64,000 nucleotides of DNA from the NCBI RefSeq assembly GCF_051020765.1, contig NC_134934.1:1116001-1180000 (forward strand). The letters are read 5' to 3'. Under the pieces are notes generated by a model that was not told the origin of the DNA, did not search any database, and saw nothing but the letters and a program-made list of their open reading frames with translations. A program made the position numbers and the translations under genes. Each line of letters starts with the position of its first letter. Within the stretch, counting starts at the first letter, position 1. Positions 11,427 to 22,895 of the stretch are shown here, one piece after another. The stretch comes from Lasioglossum baleicum (Eukaryota; Arthropoda; Insecta; Hymenoptera; Halictidae).

Positions 11427-13117
11427 ATATCAAGAATTATTCAAAAATCGACAATTTAGGATTGAAATTGTGTTTGGAGAAAATGCATTGGCAGTGAAAA
11501 TTGCGATAAAGAAAACGGCACAGTGTTAGCAACGGTAAGAGTTAATAAACGGTCGCGTAGAAATGCTGTCGTTAGCCAGCAGAGGTCCCGTTTGCAGACA
11601 CAACAAGGCGAGTGTATAAGTAACTGCACGACTCGGCGAAATAACAAACAACGTTCGAATGCTCGAACTGAAGTGTGTAATAGCCTCGACGCAGCCCGAG
11701 TCTCCGTAGCGTAGCGAGACTATGTACTACGGGATCGTGGATCACTTGGGTGGTGGGATCGATCGCGGACTATCGATCCCCACCCTTGCGGGATCATTGT
11801 CTTTGCCCGGGAAACTCGACCGGTGGAAAGTGTTCTCGCCTCGAGTATTTTTCCCTCGCTACAACCCCCGACATATGGGAGCCACTTGATAGCGCTGCCG
11901 ACATTGCTGAAAGGGACGCTGCTTCTGGACTGCCTCGATCCTCCGTAAGTACATACATAGATCGCCCGTGCCACCATTTCAGGCACAATGAAACTAGCCG
12001 CGGGACCAGAATTTTTTTTTCAAAACATGGACATCTCTCAACATTATTGACATCTAAGTAATTCTAAAAAAAATCCACTGAGAAGAACGTAACACATACA
12101 CGATAAATTGAAGTTTTATAAAAAAAAATTATTAAAATGAGATGCAGCTATGTATAATTGGGAAAAAGGGCCAAAATTTTCCCCATTTTTATTAACGTTA
12201 GGATAAAACAAATAGATCGGAGAAGCGAAAATTATGAAAATTCGCAGTGTACCGAGCGGAATGACGCGCGACGCCAAAGTAGAAAATCTTGTATCCACCA
12301 CGATTCATTTAGTTCACGAGCTCGCGTTTTTTCATAGGAGCAACGAGCCGGGGGATAAAGTTGTTCCCTGAAATATTTCCCTATGAATTTCAATGAGTCG
12401 AGCTATGGGGTTAAAGTTCACCCTATCCGGGAAAACTTTTAAGAAGTTGAATCGATTATCGACCGTGGCTGAGAGAATGCAGCGGGTCTCGCATGCTCTC
12501 TGCGATACATTATTTCTTTTTGAAAAAGTCGAAATCTGATTAACATGCTCAAAATGTCTTCTTAGATAAAGACGTTAATTACTGTACTATACTCGCTAAA
12601 GCAACGAACGATTTTCTACACAATCTACTAATAATGCTCGCCAAAAACTTTCGAAATAACAAAAAGTACTGGAATAATACAGTTAAATAATTTCTTGCAA
12701 ATCGGATCACACAAATCATTATCGAAACAGACAGCAGTTTAGCCAAGATCAAGACGGAAGGAACGTCGAGTAAGAAGACCAAAGCGAAGCGCAAGTATCA
12801 AATCGGAAAAAACTGTGCGTCTAGGAGAAAAAGATATTTAAATATTAACGTCACACCTCGCCGCGCGACGCTCGGTAGTACGTCATCACGTTCAGCGATC
12901 CCCACTCCGCTCGTCAGCGCTCCCTACTCCACTACGTGTTCCCATTCCGACTGATCCCCACTCCACTGGCCCACTTCGCATCGAAGGAGCCTCTCGGAAT
13001 CATCCCCTCATTCTATCTCGCGTATTTCCATATATTGCGTTTCTATATCTTACTATTTCATACCAGTATTACTATATCTTGCGTTCCATTTAAAAAAGAC
13101 AAAAAGGTAGAAAATAA
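11427..13117. other. Non-genic stretch with one GC-rich open island
   Basis: At 11700-11944 a GC-rich segment is open in two plus-strand frames and ends exactly at a strong donor-like GTAAGT (11945-11950). It could be a 5' exon, but I cannot choose a frame, find a start codon in good context or find a partner acceptor. The rest is AT-rich with no recognised feature. Confidence 0.3.
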
Positions 13118-13364
13118 AAAATATATAAAAAAACTTTTTAAAAATCACGCTTATATTAAAATGCACTAAAAAGGAGGAAATAATTTTTTTAGACATTAGT
13201 GACAATAAATAAAAGCGTGGAGCGCCCACGAAGATTACGTCAATATAGTTTAGCGCTCCACGCTTTTATTTATAGTCACTAATGTCTAAAAAAATTATAT
13301 TCTCCTTTTTAGTGCATTTTAATATAAGCGTGGTTAAAAAAAATATTTTTTTATATATTTTTTA
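13118..13364. mobile_element. Snap-back palindromic element (AGCGTGG family), full copy
   Basis: The two arms (about 13118-13225 and 13253-13364) are near-perfect reverse complements around a 27-bp loop. The inner edges are GTGGAGCGC and GCGCTCCAC. The arms share ACGCTTATATTAAAATGCAC, AAAAAGGAGGA and AGACATTAGTGACAATAAAT-type sequence, and A/T-rich tracts at the outer edges. Such a hairpin of about 110-bp arms is typical of a fold-back MITE. A single arm recurs at 42494-42571, showing that the sequence is mobile. No target duplication could be assigned. Confidence 0.75.
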
Positions 13365-15614
13365 AATACAAGGAAACGCGTACATTCATTAGGCAGTATC
13401 AGTGAACAATTTTCTTTTTATGAATTTTATGGAAATTATTTCCATCATCGTGTACACACCTGCTACATCTTAAACGGTGACTAATGAATTATCACCCTCC
13501 CCTGAGACGAGTGCTTCCACTTTACTGGAGATTATGCAAAATAAAAATTCCATGCATCGATTGCCCCAAACTGGAGCCACATAGAAAATTTATTCTGTCT
13601 TTTACAATTTGAATAAGTTGGAACGAATAATTATTACACTCAAATTCTGTTCCACAGTCTACCAGTCGAGGTACCATTCTGAAGTTGCGTCGTTTAGAGA
13701 ACAAACGTCAAACCAGTCCAGGGATATCATGTAGAATCACGACAGCGCAACGTAGGAAGATCAGGCTAACATCGTCCCCAGGGGAATTATTCTAATCGCG
13801 GCGCAATCAGGACGGATCATCCGACTGATTAATAAGACGCGATAACGAGTAATTAAGCCGGTGACGGTAACCGATAGATGGTAGCGTAGGACGGAAAGAA
13901 AATTACGCTTCTAATGCGAGTATAATGAGGCGGTCGACGAACGGCCCGGCCCGGCTCGGCCTGGCCGGTTCGATAACGAATGGCTCGCAGCCAGCGAATG
14001 CAGAACAGCTGTTTCGCATACGGACAAGCTTAATTAACCGGTGGCGTTAATTCGTTGATACGTTGACAGCGGTTATCGAATAAGGATTAATCGTGCCTCG
14101 AATTATCGTTCCCGGGAACAATTCGGACTCTATCCCGGAAAATCTCGGATCGAAGAACAAATCCTCTCGAATTGAAATCATTCTAGTCTGATTCATACGC
14201 CCGGCTCGATTTTTCAATAAATCCTGTTGAAGCCGTACACGAGCAAAATAAATCGATGACGTAGTGCGGCGCAGATTTTAAGTAAATCCGACGTGCTTTT
14301 ATTAATTCGATTTTGGGACTGTTCGGTAATATTTAACACTTTGTCAAAATCTCGAGAATCCTCTAAAATCGAAGTAATTGATTTAATGAAATAAAAATTC
14401 TTCGTCTTGCATTTTTCAGCTGCTAACCAAATTTTATATTATACAATTAATAATAACAATTCCATCACCCGTGATAAATTCGTAGTGATTCCCTGAGATC
14501 TCATAGAGCAGTATAAAGTTGGATGATCAATGTGTGGTGGGTTCTCCAATTTATCTGAAGAAGAGAAACGGACGTTATTTATGTGGAGGACATTACGAAC
14601 GCTCTGCCGGCTACTAATTATGGAATAAATATTTCATTAGCCAGTGGCAGCGATGTTTTATGTACGGTCGATTGCGAAGATGATTACTCAGAAGACGCGA
14701 AATCTCCGAGGTCTCATTCAACTTTTCTTTTCCACTGGTGTTCTCTAAAGCTGACGTCATTTGCATTTCCATCCCAGCTCGCATACATTTGAATAAATAT
14801 CACCAGCACTTCCATTGGATTTTTTAAAATATTAAATCATTCAGCGGGACGGGTTATTCGCGTAACAATTGTAACACATTATAACTCGATATTCTTCTAT
14901 GTAATTCTTTGATATTTATTTCCGTGAGTGACAGGAACCAAACAAAAATACGAAATCATTCGGTTCAAGCTAATGGAATTACACGACAATTTAACACGAC
15001 TTCAGGGACCATTTTGCTCGATTATACCATTCCACTCAATGTATTAAATTGAGGATAAATTTAGAGAATTAATCCCTCGACATATTATATCGAGTCGGTA
15101 ATGAGGAGTTCAAACAGCATCAGTTGAGAAAATTAATGATATTCCTCTCTATTCTGTCGACATTTAAGCATCGAAGTAAATATAGACATACAATGAACAT
15201 GAGTTTGCTTCATTTCAACTTCAGTTTTCTCGAAAATGCTGTACATTCAAATCGTGAACACGAACATTGAAAAATTTTTTCGTGACTGAAACCAGCATAG
15301 ATTTAAAGATGTAAGAAAATCAGGAGAAAAGTCAGTTCGAAAAATCTCGAACGTAACTCCTGATACACTGGGTCAGTCGCAGCGAATAAAAATGATGGAC
15401 CGCGCTCGATAAAAATTGCATCGTGTCGTTGCCAGATGGAAACACGTAGCAGAAAATCTTCGGGTCGGCCGACACGTGAGGGATTGGAAAGTTTATTCAG
15501 CTACACGTCGGAGAGGAAGCCTGATTCCGTTCCAAGGACGATACTCCCTAGGGCCAATGAAAGACAGTCACGAACCCCTTCAGCGGAAATAACATTTCCA
15601 GAGTGCGGAGCCTT
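13365..15614. other. Non-genic stretch
   Basis: AT-rich with a GC-rich patch at 13830-14020. At 14560-14790 a plus-strand frame is open without an ATG (it begins after a TGA, reading through residues such as VEDITNALPATNYG) and could be exonic, but I see no convincing acceptor or donor. Otherwise nothing is supported. Confidence 0.3.
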
Positions 15615-16130
15615 TTATGATCGTCTTTTTTCTCCGTTGGATTTCGCGCGATGACGACGACGAAAAAAATATAGATCGACGGCCGTTCCTTTCGAGGAGG
15701 ATGCGCTCATTATCGGAGGACACTTCAGTTTCGGGACGATCGATGCATTCTGCTTTTCTCCCCTTTCTTCCGAGACTCTCCATTCTTCCGATCGGAGGCT
15801 CGAGGATACTTCCGGGCACCATTTGTCTTCGTTCCCCTGGATCAAAAGTTTTTCCTGCTCGACGTTGGTCACTTCGATCCACTCATGTCGGGCCGAGTTG
15901 TCTTTGAAAATCTAAGCACCCTCGAGTCGTCGAAATTTTTGCTCGTCTTTGTCACCGAGCTGCCGCTGCTTTTCACAGAGACTCTTTCGAAATTGTCGTA
16001 GCTTATTGATGCTTGAACTTCTCGAGCACTAGACTCGACTGTTGTATATCGCTTTGTAGGAATGGCAAAATTGTATTTATCCAGATGTTGGACAGTTCTT
16101 GTTGTAATATGAAATTCGGTAAACAATTTC
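15615..16130 (-). other. Two overlapping open frames, possible broken coding sequence
   Basis: On the minus strand a frame is open from about 16130 to a TGA at 15869. It contains stretches such as DKYNFAIPTKRYTTVESS and ends DMSGSK. The -1 frame opens just after a TAG at 15914-15912 and runs about 98 codons to a TAA at 15615, including HEWIEVTNVEQEKLLIQG. The two overlap by 43 bases. The composition of both looks protein-like, and a single frame change would join them, so this may be a decayed gene, an old mobile-element ORF or an exon pair. There is no consensus slippery heptamer, no ATG in good context and no recognised domain. I do not call a product. Confidence 0.25.
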
Positions 16131-17853
16131 GCTTAAAAATTTCTCATGCAAATATTTTACATTGTTAGTTTCAGAAATAGACGCGATAGATAACAATTAA
16201 TAATAACAACGAAAAGAGAATTGTTGCCAAGCGGAGGAGTGTTAAAGATTGATCTTCTTCGGCCGATAACGATCTGTCTTTGAAACGGCAGTCCTTCGGG
16301 AAAGCTTTATATTTGGAGAAGTAACGGAGAGGTCAAGTTACATTATTAAGTATAATGCACTCTGCGCTCCACTTTCTTTCTTATTTTTATCACTTTCCAT
16401 AAAGTTATTATTAATACCACCATTGCTAAGTGAATAATGTCGAGAACCTTGAACGCCTGTTGCGCGCACTAAATACTTCCCACTAATCGATTCCCATCGG
16501 TTTGGGGTGAACAGAGAGAGAATAGCCGAAGCAATATTTCTATTATTTATACACACGGAAATAATTAAATTCCGCGTTGAAAAGGACGGGCTCTTCTATT
16601 AACATTTATTGATCCAGCTCGCGGCCGGGAGAGGGGGGAGGACTCTTGTGTGTGCCACTTTTCAGCTCGGTGGATTCAAGACTACTCTCTTTCAAAATGG
16701 TTCTGTTTACGACGTCCTCCCTCCTTTTGACTCAATTTCAAACCTGCATACATCTTCGGCTTTCGATTTATCCGATGGTTCTCAGGGTTAACATCGTTTC
16801 CACGGAAACTAGAATATTACTGGACGGAAGACGGAATTATGGAGAATGTTCACCAAAATTTATTGCTTATGCAAAATGAATTGCTTTCCTGAAACTCGCT
16901 CACCCTTCAACTTTCAATTTATTAAATTCTCTCCGTGGGCGTGCAATTTTCCTAAAAAGAACAATATTACTTACCAAGAGAACAGAATTATTTTCACAAT
17001 TTATTTCATAAAAGAAATTATTCAGTCCAGAATTCCATATTTCTCAGGTAAACAACAATTTTGAAAGCAAACGAAATTGTTTAGAAAATTTACCAAGTTT
17101 TGCAACATCGAAAAATTTGTTTGATTTGTTCAGAATCAATTTCGTCGTTTAGCAGAGTGTAATCGTTCCAACACTCCCAACACTTAATGACTAACAGCTC
17201 TCTGTTCCTTATCTAGGCCTTATCAGTGTCTAGGAATCCTCGATCAATACTTCACTAGCTGGTTGTTATCCATTAAGTGACACGATGGTAGATAACAAAG
17301 ATCGTGTTTAAAAGGTGCTAGGTTACCGTTTCCATTATCCACAAAACGGCATTCTGGGACAGTGATTTTTCTAATGAAACCGGAATGTGACTTGACACAT
17401 GTTTTACGATCTTGGGCAAACTCCAAAAGCTCGTCTTCAAACTGCGAACAAAATCTTTCTGAAGTATGAAAGATGTCTGCCTCGCACTCGTGTTTTATGC
17501 TCTACAATCCCAAACACGAATTTGTAAAATTCGTATCTCGTTCTGGCACTGCAACATACCTTCTACACTGTCTAAAGAAGCGCAATATTCACTTTTTAGT
17601 GCTGAACGACCAAGACAAGAAAACGAGGATCACCGTCAAAATAAAAAGGACAGCACCTCCTTTCAGTAGGATGGTTAATTTCGCCCTGAAACGCCATTAA
17701 CGCCCAAGCAAGGAGAATGAGGGTTTACGCTCTCGTTAGCTTCTAGCAGACAATTCAATTTGCTAGCGATAGACATATACTCAGACACTTAACTCTTATG
17801 TCAATAACGGGGTGTACCCTTTCAATCTCATTTTCTAACTACTTTAATATTTA

Positions 17854-18033
17854 TGAAAGTGGTCTAAGTCATGTACATATTTCTTGTTTCGAGATATTTA
17901 AAGGAAAAGGATATTAACACTAAATGAATTCAATATAATGTTGAAATAACAAGCAGTATCTATCAGTTTAAAATAATGTGATGTGAAATTAATAAACTCA
18001 TTTTGTTTCTAATTTTGACTTGGACCACTTTCA
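17854..18033. mobile_element. TA-flanked MITE with TGAAAGTGGTC ends
   Basis: TGAAAGTGGTCTAAGTCA at the left and TGACTTGGACCACTTTCA at the right are inverted repeats with one mismatch over 18 bp, and both are bordered by TA. The interior is AT-rich and non-coding (180 bp in all). The TA target and short AT-rich body suggest a Tc1/mariner-type non-autonomous element. A further ATGAAAGT half-site lies at about 18088. Confidence 0.65.
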
Positions 18034-18155
18034 TAATTATGGGCACACATAGCAAAATAATTATGGTCTTCGTGACACCGGTACATTTATGAAAGTCCGC
18101 TAAATAAATCACCCATCCCTTGGAAAAAGGGCATCATCTCCCTCCGCTAGGGTAG

Positions 18156-18392
18156 TTAACATCGCCCTCCACCGCAATTTTCGTCCACCCAGAACCACCA
18201 GCCTTCTCGACACCGATAATCCCCTTTTGCATCATACAGCTGTATCCTCGAGCGTTTCGAGTGTCCGATCTGTAGAGGCGCTTGATCCGAGTGCTCGTTA
18301 GCGCGAAGACGTCGCGCCGCTCCGGTCTGCGACGACGCGACCGCGAGATAGCCGATCGTACTGATGTTAATCAACGTAAGGGTAACACTCAT
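18156..18392 (-). CDS. Candidate small secreted prepropeptide (78 aa)
   Basis: A single complete frame, ATG at 18392-18390 to TAA at 18156-18158, encodes 78 residues. Residues 1-20 (MSVTLTLINISTIGYLAVAS) are hydrophobic enough for a signal peptide. A dibasic KR lies at residues 46-47. The segment after it carries three cysteines (61, 73, 78) in the context CREGWWFWVDENC. A signal, a basic-residue-rich spacer, KR cleavage and a short cysteine-bearing C-terminal peptide is the plan of insect secreted peptides. The C-x11-C loop with CxxG is loosely like the secapin type. I do not recognise the family. It lies at the edge of a GC-rich island (18160-19130) where chance ORFs are common, and I found no TATA box or poly(A) signal. 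Confidence 0.35.
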   Translation of the reverse strand: MSVTLTLINISTIGYLAVASSQTGAARRLRANEHSDQAPLQIGHSKRSRIQLYDAKGDYRCREGWWFWVDENCGGGRC

Positions 18393-19130
18393 TAGGGTCT
18401 CTCGGCGGCTGAGCAGAAAGGGGTGGAAGGATCGATGACTCCATTCCTAGGCGATGTAACGTGCTGGTTTGCTCGCGACCGGTATCTGTGACAGGGTTGG
18501 CCTTAGGGTACCCGATGGACTGAGGGCTGATGGCTTTGACAGTAGCAAGGAGGGGTGGGGGGCCAAGTGCGTTCGTGGCACTTAGCACGCGTGTCAAGTG
18601 GCCCGGGCGTGTCCGGGAATAGGGGATGGTAACTGTGAAAACTGGAGCACGAGGAAGAAAAAGAACTGGAGGAAAGCCGCCGGTTAGGGAACCAGCCTCG
18701 GTTTGTCTCCATCCGTGTCCTCTGTCTCCTCGACTATTGTCTCCGTTTTGCCCACCCCCGCACCCGGTGTCTCCCGTTCGCATAGCGCCATTATGCCGAC
18801 TTTCTTCAGGCCGTCGCGCGTCGGCGAGATAAAGGCTCGTCGAAGCGGCGAGGTCAATTTCTGCGACCGTCCCATTGTCTCCGGGAAGCTTTTCAACGGC
18901 GGAACCCGTCCAGAAGCCAGCCATAGGGGTATCTCCGGGGAAACGGCGCGGCGCGTTGGTTCGGAGACGGTTTTACAGGTCTCCTCGCTTCCCTAGGCCC
19001 TTGCAAAGGGAGCCTACGGAGTCCTACAGACTCCCCGAGCCAGGACCCGGTCTAAAAGTTCTCGCTACAGGCGCCAGGGAAAGTCGAGAAAGAGGAACAG
19101 AGGGTCTTTGTGTGTCACGAGGCGAGTTTG
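18393..19130 (-). other. GC-rich island, possibly exonic
   Basis: This island is markedly richer in G+C than its flanks. On the minus strand the frame from about 18995 to a TAA at 18684 is open for over 100 codons and has GC-biased third positions (it includes KSFPETMGRSQKLTSPLRRA). Another frame of 185 codons overlaps it (18924-18367). A strong acceptor-like tract, TTTTTCTTCCTCGTGCTCCAG, lies inside at about 18665-18645. This could be the 5' part of the gene ending at 18156, a CpG-rich promoter or an unrelated exon. I cannot decide and assign no product. Confidence 0.2.
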
Positions 19131-22036
19131 TTACTTTGTCGGTGAACAAAAGGCCACGCTGCTTGTCGCGTTTTAGAATATTCTAATTTTAGACACGGCC
19201 GTGCAAAGCACTGTTTTCGTTGCCGACTCCCACGCCCGACCACCAGACAATGCTGATGCAGACTGAATGCCTCAGGCATCGATCTCCTCCATCCCGCGAC
19301 ACAACGCCTCCTTTCACGCTTGCGAAACGGAACGTGCTTTCGGGGATGGAGATGCCGAGGCGACGAGATTGGATGGTACACTCACTGCACAGGTGGGCAA
19401 ACTACGATTTTTACGTGGTGCAATTTTTAAAACCTGTCATTCAAACCAATCTCAGATGTGTTAACCCTGCACGACGCTCTGGAATTTTTCTTGTTCTTGT
19501 TCTGACGTTCTGACACTCGTTTTCGTAACCAAAGAATTGCTTTATTGGAATATGTATATTTTTCAAATCACTTTTCAAGCGGCATTATGACCATCAAGCA
19601 TTATTTTACAACAATGTTCATGTTACATTATTATTTACAACAATGTACTATGCGCGACACACTTTGTTGCCACTATCTCGTAGGATTTGATTAACAACGT
19701 TTGTCAACCGATTCCCGCGCCCTTTCTTCTCGGCTTTTGTGTCCACTCTCTGTGTACACTCCGTTCTTTATTTTCTCCGGTCTAAGTTTGATAATGAGTT
19801 CGGCGGAGAGTAGGTCTAATTAAGAGAAGAGACTCGAGTTAGCCTGATTCTTTTATTTTCGTAGAGACCCAGCTCCGAACGAGGAACACACTTTTCCGTT
19901 CTTTGATACAGTTCCCCGGCGCGTTACATCATTTGGAAACTTGCTGCGCGAACTCTGGCTTAGGTCCAATCCTAGTTCTCGATTACCCGAAAAGGAATTC
20001 CAGGTCGACGGACTGGCGAAGGTGTTAATGGTCTTCCAATTTTGTATTTGAAAGGACAGACATGCGATTTGCCAATTATTAGGTTTCCGCTCTTAACCCA
20101 TTTCGCGTGACACCGTTTTTCCAAACTCTTTATCGTTAGCGCAACGTATAAACCTTAGAGATCTGATAATTACGAGAATGTTGACACCACCGGTTCTTCC
20201 TCTTGTTCTATTCTTACTCAATTCAAAATTAATGTTTTTGTCGATGAATTTAATATTGAAGAGTTTACCCGAAAGTCTCAGTGAATGGAACAAAAATGCA
20301 GTACAAATGGAATTATTCAACGCTTTTACTCAAACCCGTCGCATTTAAAGAATCAAAAATGTGCCATTGCTGTAGAAAATGAAGGCAATCTCGGCAGCAG
20401 AATTTTAAATTCGTGCTGGAAGTTCTGCGTTTTCATAAAACGGATAAGACAAGTGAAATACCGGGTACATTCTTCAGCAAGTTGCACCCGTTCGGTCCGA
20501 ATTGTGATCGGCCGACAACCGCCGAGCGTCTTTTGTCTCCGGATCTGAAAAGACCGCGGATTCCAAAGACGAAGAGAGAAAAGAGGAACGAACAAAGATC
20601 GGACCTCCATCCCTCGTTCGTTCTTTTTTTCTTCCACGGTGCTCATTGACTGGCTCGCGCGTGTCCGGCTTCATATTTCATCGCTCCGTTTGCTCCTCGC
20701 TGTTACCGCTTTTACAGCTTCCGTTTTAGAGTGGCGTTCCACGATTTCTTCCGCTCGTGGACCTTTGTTACTGACACGTGGCTGAGTTTACTGACGATAC
20801 GGATCCGAGGAGAGCTTTTTTCACGCCGGCATTGTCCGAGAACGAGAGGAGAAGAGAGAAAGAGAGACCGGGAGTGCGCAGAAGACTTGAAACCATGCCT
20901 CCACGTTGATGGAGAATTTAATAGTTAAACGCAGAGAGACCGAAGAAACCGTGTGGAAACGTTGCGAAAAAGCTCCATAAAGCCTCCTCTCTGGAAAATC
21001 GCTTCTACTACGCCGGGCGAATTATAAATGCGATGCTCGTAATCGGTAAACAAGTAATCCTGCTCCAATGAATCTCGCGGAACGTTTAAAGCTACGTTCG
21101 AGGGGAGCGAATGCAAGGAAACGAGCGTTTAAATCGTTTATACGCTCTAGAGGTCTGGAGAACGATTAAATTATTTTTTTATATTTTTCCTCGGGTTTTT
21201 TGAGAATGGGGAATTATTGGACGGTCATGCAAAATATGTAATCATTTTTCTTGGTACTAAAGTAATTCAGTAAAATATTAAACCAAGCTTATAATATACC
21301 ACTGAAAACTTGATTTAATTGAAATCATTTGACTCCGATTGGCATATTTACGAATCAGTATTACTGTATACGAATAATTTCATAAACTGAAAATATTACA
21401 GTTATAATATACTATATGAATAAATTTGTGTCTATCAAAAGTATTATACATTTAGTGTATAAACAATTTTATCCTCTAAAAATATTCTCGACTAGTATAA
21501 ATTGCTAATTAAACTATTTGGAGCGCTACAAAATATAAAATTCTTCTTTACATTCGCTGATTTTTAAGCTCACAACCAGAGTCCAGAAAGTATGGATTCC
21601 TCTCCGGTTCTAAAGTATTCAACATATTTTACGCGAATACGTATTTACATAAATATCTGCACTCTAATCATTACCGCATTGCCGTAGTTCAAAGAGTCAT
21701 ACCAATTAAGCCTTTCGTGACTAGAGGCCAGCACATATGCCTCTTGAGTACTCGCACTCTGTGTACAACACGAAATCATATTCTTTTTTAGCGCCACACC
21801 GTAATAGCGGTGGTCTTTGTAGCGTGTTTTCATTTTGCTGCTACCTTGTATTTTTCCATCCAAGATAATGCCACGCGGCAGCTCGAGTGCATAAATTGTG
21901 CCTCACTTGAACGATATTTTTGCGAAACGACACAATATTTTATTTCCGTTGCAAAAAATTATTCAAAATCTGATCTAACGTTATTACTCCAAAATGTCGT
22001 AAAAAAATATGGAGTATTTCCAAGAGAAAAAAAAAC
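19131..22036. other. Non-genic stretch
   Basis: Mixed composition, GC-richer to about 21100 and AT-rich after. A diverged about 30-bp tandem pair carrying TTTACAACAATGT lies at 19592-19651. Overlapping ORFs on both strands at 20280-20930 have no recognisable domains. Nothing else is supported. Confidence 0.4.
22027..22035 (-). terminator. RNA polymerase III terminator of tRNA-Lys
   Basis: Nine consecutive T on the transcribed strand begin two bases after the tRNA 3' end. Four or more T are enough to stop RNA polymerase III. Confidence 0.85.
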
Positions 22037-22109
22037 CGCCCAAACAGGGACTCGAACCCTGGACCCTCAGATTAAAAGTCTGATGCTCTACCGACTGAGC
22101 TATTCGGGC
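22037..22109 (-). tRNA. tRNA-Lys (anticodon TTT)
   Basis: Read on the minus strand this 73-base sequence folds into a canonical cloverleaf. The acceptor strand GCCCGAA pairs with TTTGGGC (one wobble pair). The D arm is GCTC-AGTCGGTA-GAGC, the anticodon arm TCAGA-CTTTTAA-TCTGA, the variable loop GGGTC and the T arm CAGGG-TTCGAGT-CCCTG, with discriminator G. The anticodon is TTT, decoding AAA/AAG lysine. The internal A box (TAGCTCAGTCGG) and B box (GGTTCGAGTCC) are intact. A run of nine T follows directly on the transcribed strand (22035-22027), a good RNA polymerase III terminator. There is no intron. It stands alone, with no other tRNA in the window. Confidence 0.97.
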
Positions 22110-22292
22110 AAGTGGAGTATGATCGATCCAACCAGCATTTGAATCAGACTCGAACAGACATTTATACGATCGCAATAATCTTAGTTAGTTCGTTACATTA
22201 ACAATTTATTTCGATTAAATTCTTATTCCAAGCATAATTTCGAACAGATACGAACAAAATTTTATAAAATCACGACAATCTTATTTTACCAC

Positions 22293-22720
22293 TAGACAGC
22301 GGATTTTATGCATCCGTAACAAAATTAATAGGTGTAATTTAAGTAGTAAATAAATTCGGAGCGTTTAAAAACAATGTTATATTATTTTCGACCCATTAAT
22401 ATTATATTATTCAAGAAGAGTGAACAAACTCTTAAGTCAATCTTACTCCATATTTCTCTAACATGTGTGTGTGTGTGTAAAGAGTATCTTTCATATTTAA
22501 TATACTCCAAAATAATTCGTTCAGCAATCACCTTCACAATTTCCACCGAATATTTTCTATGGGTGGTATAATAAAAAGAATCACAGAAGAAGGACAGAAT
22601 TCCCAAATTTCGAGTAGGCAAGCTGTTAATATTATTCAAGAAGTGAAAAAACTTTTAAATAGCTCTTGTTTCTTGTAACAGATGCGGAGAATTTTTATTT
22701 TGCGCGCAACAAGACAAATT
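22293..22720. mobile_element. TAGACTGCGGATTT-family element, copy 1
   Basis: The left end TAGACAGCGGATTTTATGCA matches the left ends at 27248 and 32401. The right-hand part (TTTTTATTTTGCGCGCAACA at about 22694) resembles the right end of the 32398 copy (ATATTTATTTTGCACGAAGA), and interior segments also align loosely (TTATATTATTTTCGA and TTATATTGTTTTCGA). This copy is longer because it includes a segment that is duplicated again just downstream (see 22436-22895). Confidence 0.5.
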
Positions 22721-22895
22721 AATATCATTCATTCTTACTCCATATTTCGCTAACATGTACAGAGTATGTACTATCTTTCATATTTGATATACTCCAAAAT
22801 AATTCATTCAGCAATCACCATCACGATTTCCACCGAATATTTCCTACGGATGGTATAATTAAAAGAATCACAGAAGAAGGACGAGTAGGCAAGTC
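22436..22895. repeat. About 170-bp direct duplication (two copies)
   Basis: The segment 22436-22623 (TTACTCCATATTTCTCTAAC, a GT run, ATACTCCAAAATAATTCGTT, CCACCGAATATTTTCTATGG, AATCACAGAAGAAGGAC) recurs at 22731-22895 with about 90 percent of positions alike. The GT microsatellite present in the first copy is missing from the second. About 110 bp of unrelated sequence separates them, so this is a local direct duplication, possibly carried by the element beginning at 22293. Confidence 0.85.

Noticed and set aside
18367..18924. 185-codon minus-strand ORF, the longest in the window
   Set aside because: It lies in a GC-rich island with another minus-strand frame and two plus-strand frames open. 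There is no recognisable domain and Pro/Arg/Gly content follows base composition. Only the island is noted.
21810..22142. 110-codon plus-strand ORF
   Set aside because: It reads antisense through the tRNA-Lys gene; the stretch TGTRTLDPQIKSLMLYRLSY is the antisense translation of the tRNA.
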